From positions 1-7,537 of the forward strand of contig CALBHK010000168.1 of assembly GCA_937894565.1 (NCBI GenBank): 7,537 nt of DNA, written 5' to 3'. The translations under genes were made by a program, and so were the position numbers. Source of the DNA: an uncultured Chlamydiae bacterium. Lineage in GTDB: Bacteria; Chlamydiota; Chlamydiia; Chlamydiales; CALBHK01. Below are positions 6,839-7,537 of this stretch, piece after piece (the first letter of the stretch is position 1; every line of letters starts with the position of its first letter). Below the pieces are notes generated by a model. The model was given only the letters and a program-made list of their open reading frames with translations. It had not been told where the DNA came from and did not search any database.

Positions 6839-6874
6839 TTGTCAAAATTCCAATTTTTCAATCACGTTCGGTAT
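6839..6874 (-). repeat. Right terminal inverted repeat of the palindromic element
   Basis: On the minus strand it starts ATACCGAACGTGATTG and ends AATTTTGACAA, the inverted partner of 6713-6747. Confidence 0.8.
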
Positions 6875-6899
6875 GATGTTTGATTCTAAGATAACCTTC

Positions 6900-6905
6900 T
6901 ATAAA
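6900..6905 (+). promoter_or_regulatory. Weak candidate -10 for the FHA-like gene
   Basis: TATAAA lies 37 bp before the ATG at 6943 and just outside the palindromic element. A -35-like TTGATT (6880-6885) is only 14 bp upstream, shorter than usual. TATGAT at 6872-6877, on the rim of the right terminal repeat, is an alternative. Neither is convincing. Confidence 0.25.
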
Positions 6906-6942
6906 TTGCTATGGTTTTTTTATGGGAAGTGCACTATTGTAG

Positions 6943-7537
6943 ATGCAAAAAGTAGATAGTGACAGGATGCAAACTCTTAGACTTTCTCACTCTAAACCAT
7001 TTATAAAGTTGATTATTGGATCAGCCCCGCAAGCATCTGTTTATTTTCCTGAATTAGAAGATGAACATGTTGTGTTTGAACGGGGTAGTGATAATAAGTA
7101 CGTAGCCATTAATAAAGCACAGGATCCTTTTGTCAGCTTAAACCGCCTGCCCTTTGGAAAGCGCAAAGTCTATGCCGGAGATTGCCTGGAAATCCAAGAT
7201 CTTGTTTTCAAGATTTTTATAGAAGAGGAAATACAAGAAGAGCAAGCAAAAGTCTCAGAGAAAACAAATACAATAAAGAAAGAAATCGAAGGGCCAAAAG
7301 AAGAGATTCAAGTAAGAGAGATTGAAGATGATCTAGAGCAATTGTTAAAGCAGGCAGAGGCGCTGCAAGATCCCATTATCGATTCCGATCCTGTTTACAG
7401 AATACAAGAAGAAGAAGAAGAAGAGAAACAGGATGGGCAGGATCGTCCTTCGGCCGGCAGGATAGGCAGGATAAAACCCTCAGCTAAGTTTTTTCAAATT
7501 AAAAAATCTTTTTATAAAAATTCCACTTTAAAAAATC
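6943..7537 (+). CDS. FHA-like domain protein, 3'-truncated by window end
   Basis: An open frame of 198 codons with no stop before the window ends; TAG lies directly upstream, so the start is ATG 6943 or ATG 6967. Neither has a strong ribosome-binding site (GGGAAG at 6924-6929 is 13 nt from the first). Residues 20-92 resemble an FHA beta-sandwich: LIIG (23-26), a strand with VYF, H42 in LEDEHVVF, and AGDCLEI (78-84) as the conserved late Gly-Asp turn. The usual Arg after the first Gly is Ser27, the usual SxxH is DxxH, and the Asn-Gly turn is absent, so phosphothreonine binding is doubtful. Residues 93-165 are highly charged and probably disordered or helical, with six consecutive Glu, then a basic Lys/Phe-rich stretch (175-198). 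Degenerate FHA domains followed by a linker and membrane segment are typical of type III secretion SctD/YscD proteins, but the diagnostic part is missing. Function not assigned. Confidence 0.7.
   Translation, partial: MQKVDSDRMQTLRLSHSKPFIKLIIGSAPQASVYFPELEDEHVVFERGSDNKYVAINKAQDPFVSLNRLPFGKRKVYAGDCLEIQDLVFKIFIEEEIQEEQAKVSEKTNTIKKEIEGPKEEIQVREIEDDLEQLLKQAEALQDPIIDSDPVYRIQEEEEEEKQDGQDRPSAGRIGRIKPSAKFFQIKKSFYKNSTLKN
7408..7425 (+). repeat. GAA trinucleotide microsatellite
   Basis: Five GAA codons followed by GAG encode Glu156-Glu161 of the FHA-like protein. Slippage would change the number of Glu residues without shifting the frame. Confidence 0.85.
7429..7472 (+). repeat. GC-rich CAGGAT repeat cluster inside the FHA-like gene
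   Basis: CAGGAT occurs four times (7429, 7438, 7458, 7467). The copies form two 15-mers, CAGGATGGGCAGGAT (7429-7443) and CAGGATAGGCAGGAT (7458-7472), identical at 14 of 15 positions, with a GC-rich spacer centred on CGGCCG. The cluster is far richer in GC than the surrounding gene. It is read through in frame as QDGQD...GRIGRIK. Confidence 0.7.

Larger units (their letters stand above)
6713..6874. mobile_element. MITE-like 162-bp near-palindromic element
   Basis: The two ends are inverted copies: the outermost 25 bases match at 24 positions, and similarity continues through a TTGACAA block to about 35 bp. The exact midpoint (between 6793 and 6794) is also the centre of a perfect 14-bp palindrome, TTGCCTTAAGGCAA (6787-6800). 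The arms between are recognisably related but diverged, so the unit is one long imperfect inverted repeat. It lacks room for a transposase. TA sits at both edges (6714-6715 and 6872-6873), compatible with TA target duplication as in IS630/mariner-type elements, though TA is self-complementary and so weak evidence. It fills the divergent region between uhpC and the FHA-like gene. A second copy or a parent insertion sequence is not in the window, so mobility is inferred. Confidence 0.6.

Noticed and set aside
6496..6861. 121-residue minus-strand open frame starting in the right terminal repeat
   Set aside because: It overlaps the start of uhpC in another frame and its first third is the palindromic element. 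The similar frame reading the other way (6726-6959) has a related N-terminus only because the DNA is an inverted repeat.
6620..6959. Two plus-strand frames (6620-6820 and 6726-6959)
   Set aside because: They cover uhpC's 5' end or the palindrome, have no ribosome-binding site or family resemblance, and are explained by the repeat structure.
1..7537. CRISPR array, integrase, toxin-antitoxin or defence cassette
   Set aside because: No regularly spaced direct repeats, recombinase motifs or paired small genes are visible; the repeats present are inverted or very short.

Overview
The window most likely comes from a member of the Chlamydiae, probably an amoeba-associated 'environmental' lineage (Parachlamydia, Protochlamydia, Waddlia or Simkania type). 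The main evidence is a gene pair: an organophosphate:phosphate antiporter of the UhpC type, followed 18 bp downstream on the same strand by dnaE, the DNA polymerase III alpha subunit. From memory this is the order uhpC-dnaE of Chlamydia trachomatis. The AT-rich composition and the use of host sugar phosphates fit. The genus cannot be fixed from this sequence alone.

Layout from left to right. Bases 1-132 hold no convincing gene but contain two strong GC-rich hairpins (39-58 and 70-85) in an AT-rich background. Bases 133-1029 (minus) encode an exported, membrane-anchored DUF2167 protein of unknown function. Bases 1030-1183 are a divergent control region with a very good promoter for the DUF2167 gene, a second promoter for the rightward gene, and an 8+8 bp inverted repeat inside the latter. 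Bases 1184-1588 (plus) encode a small Asp23/Gls24-family protein, whose last 9 bases overlap the end of the converging dnaE. Bases 1580-5305 (minus) are dnaE, with all polymerase motifs and an apparently complete PHP metal site. Bases 5324-6670 (minus) are uhpC. Bases 6671-6942 are a divergent intergenic region largely filled by a 162-bp near-palindromic element (6713-6874) with about 35-bp terminal inverted repeats, a MITE-like insertion. Bases 6943-7537 (plus) are the 5' part of a gene that runs off the window. It encodes an N-terminal FHA-like domain lacking the usual phosphothreonine-binding residues, then a highly charged linker containing a GAA microsatellite and GC-rich CAGGAT repeats.

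uhpC and dnaE form a likely two-gene operon: sugar-phosphate import and chromosome replication, a linkage that looks historical rather than functional. The other three genes appear to be separate units. No complete novel multi-gene system is visible. The parts most worth a second look are the 162-bp palindromic element sitting where the uhpC promoter should be, the degenerate FHA protein, and the hairpin pair at the left edge.
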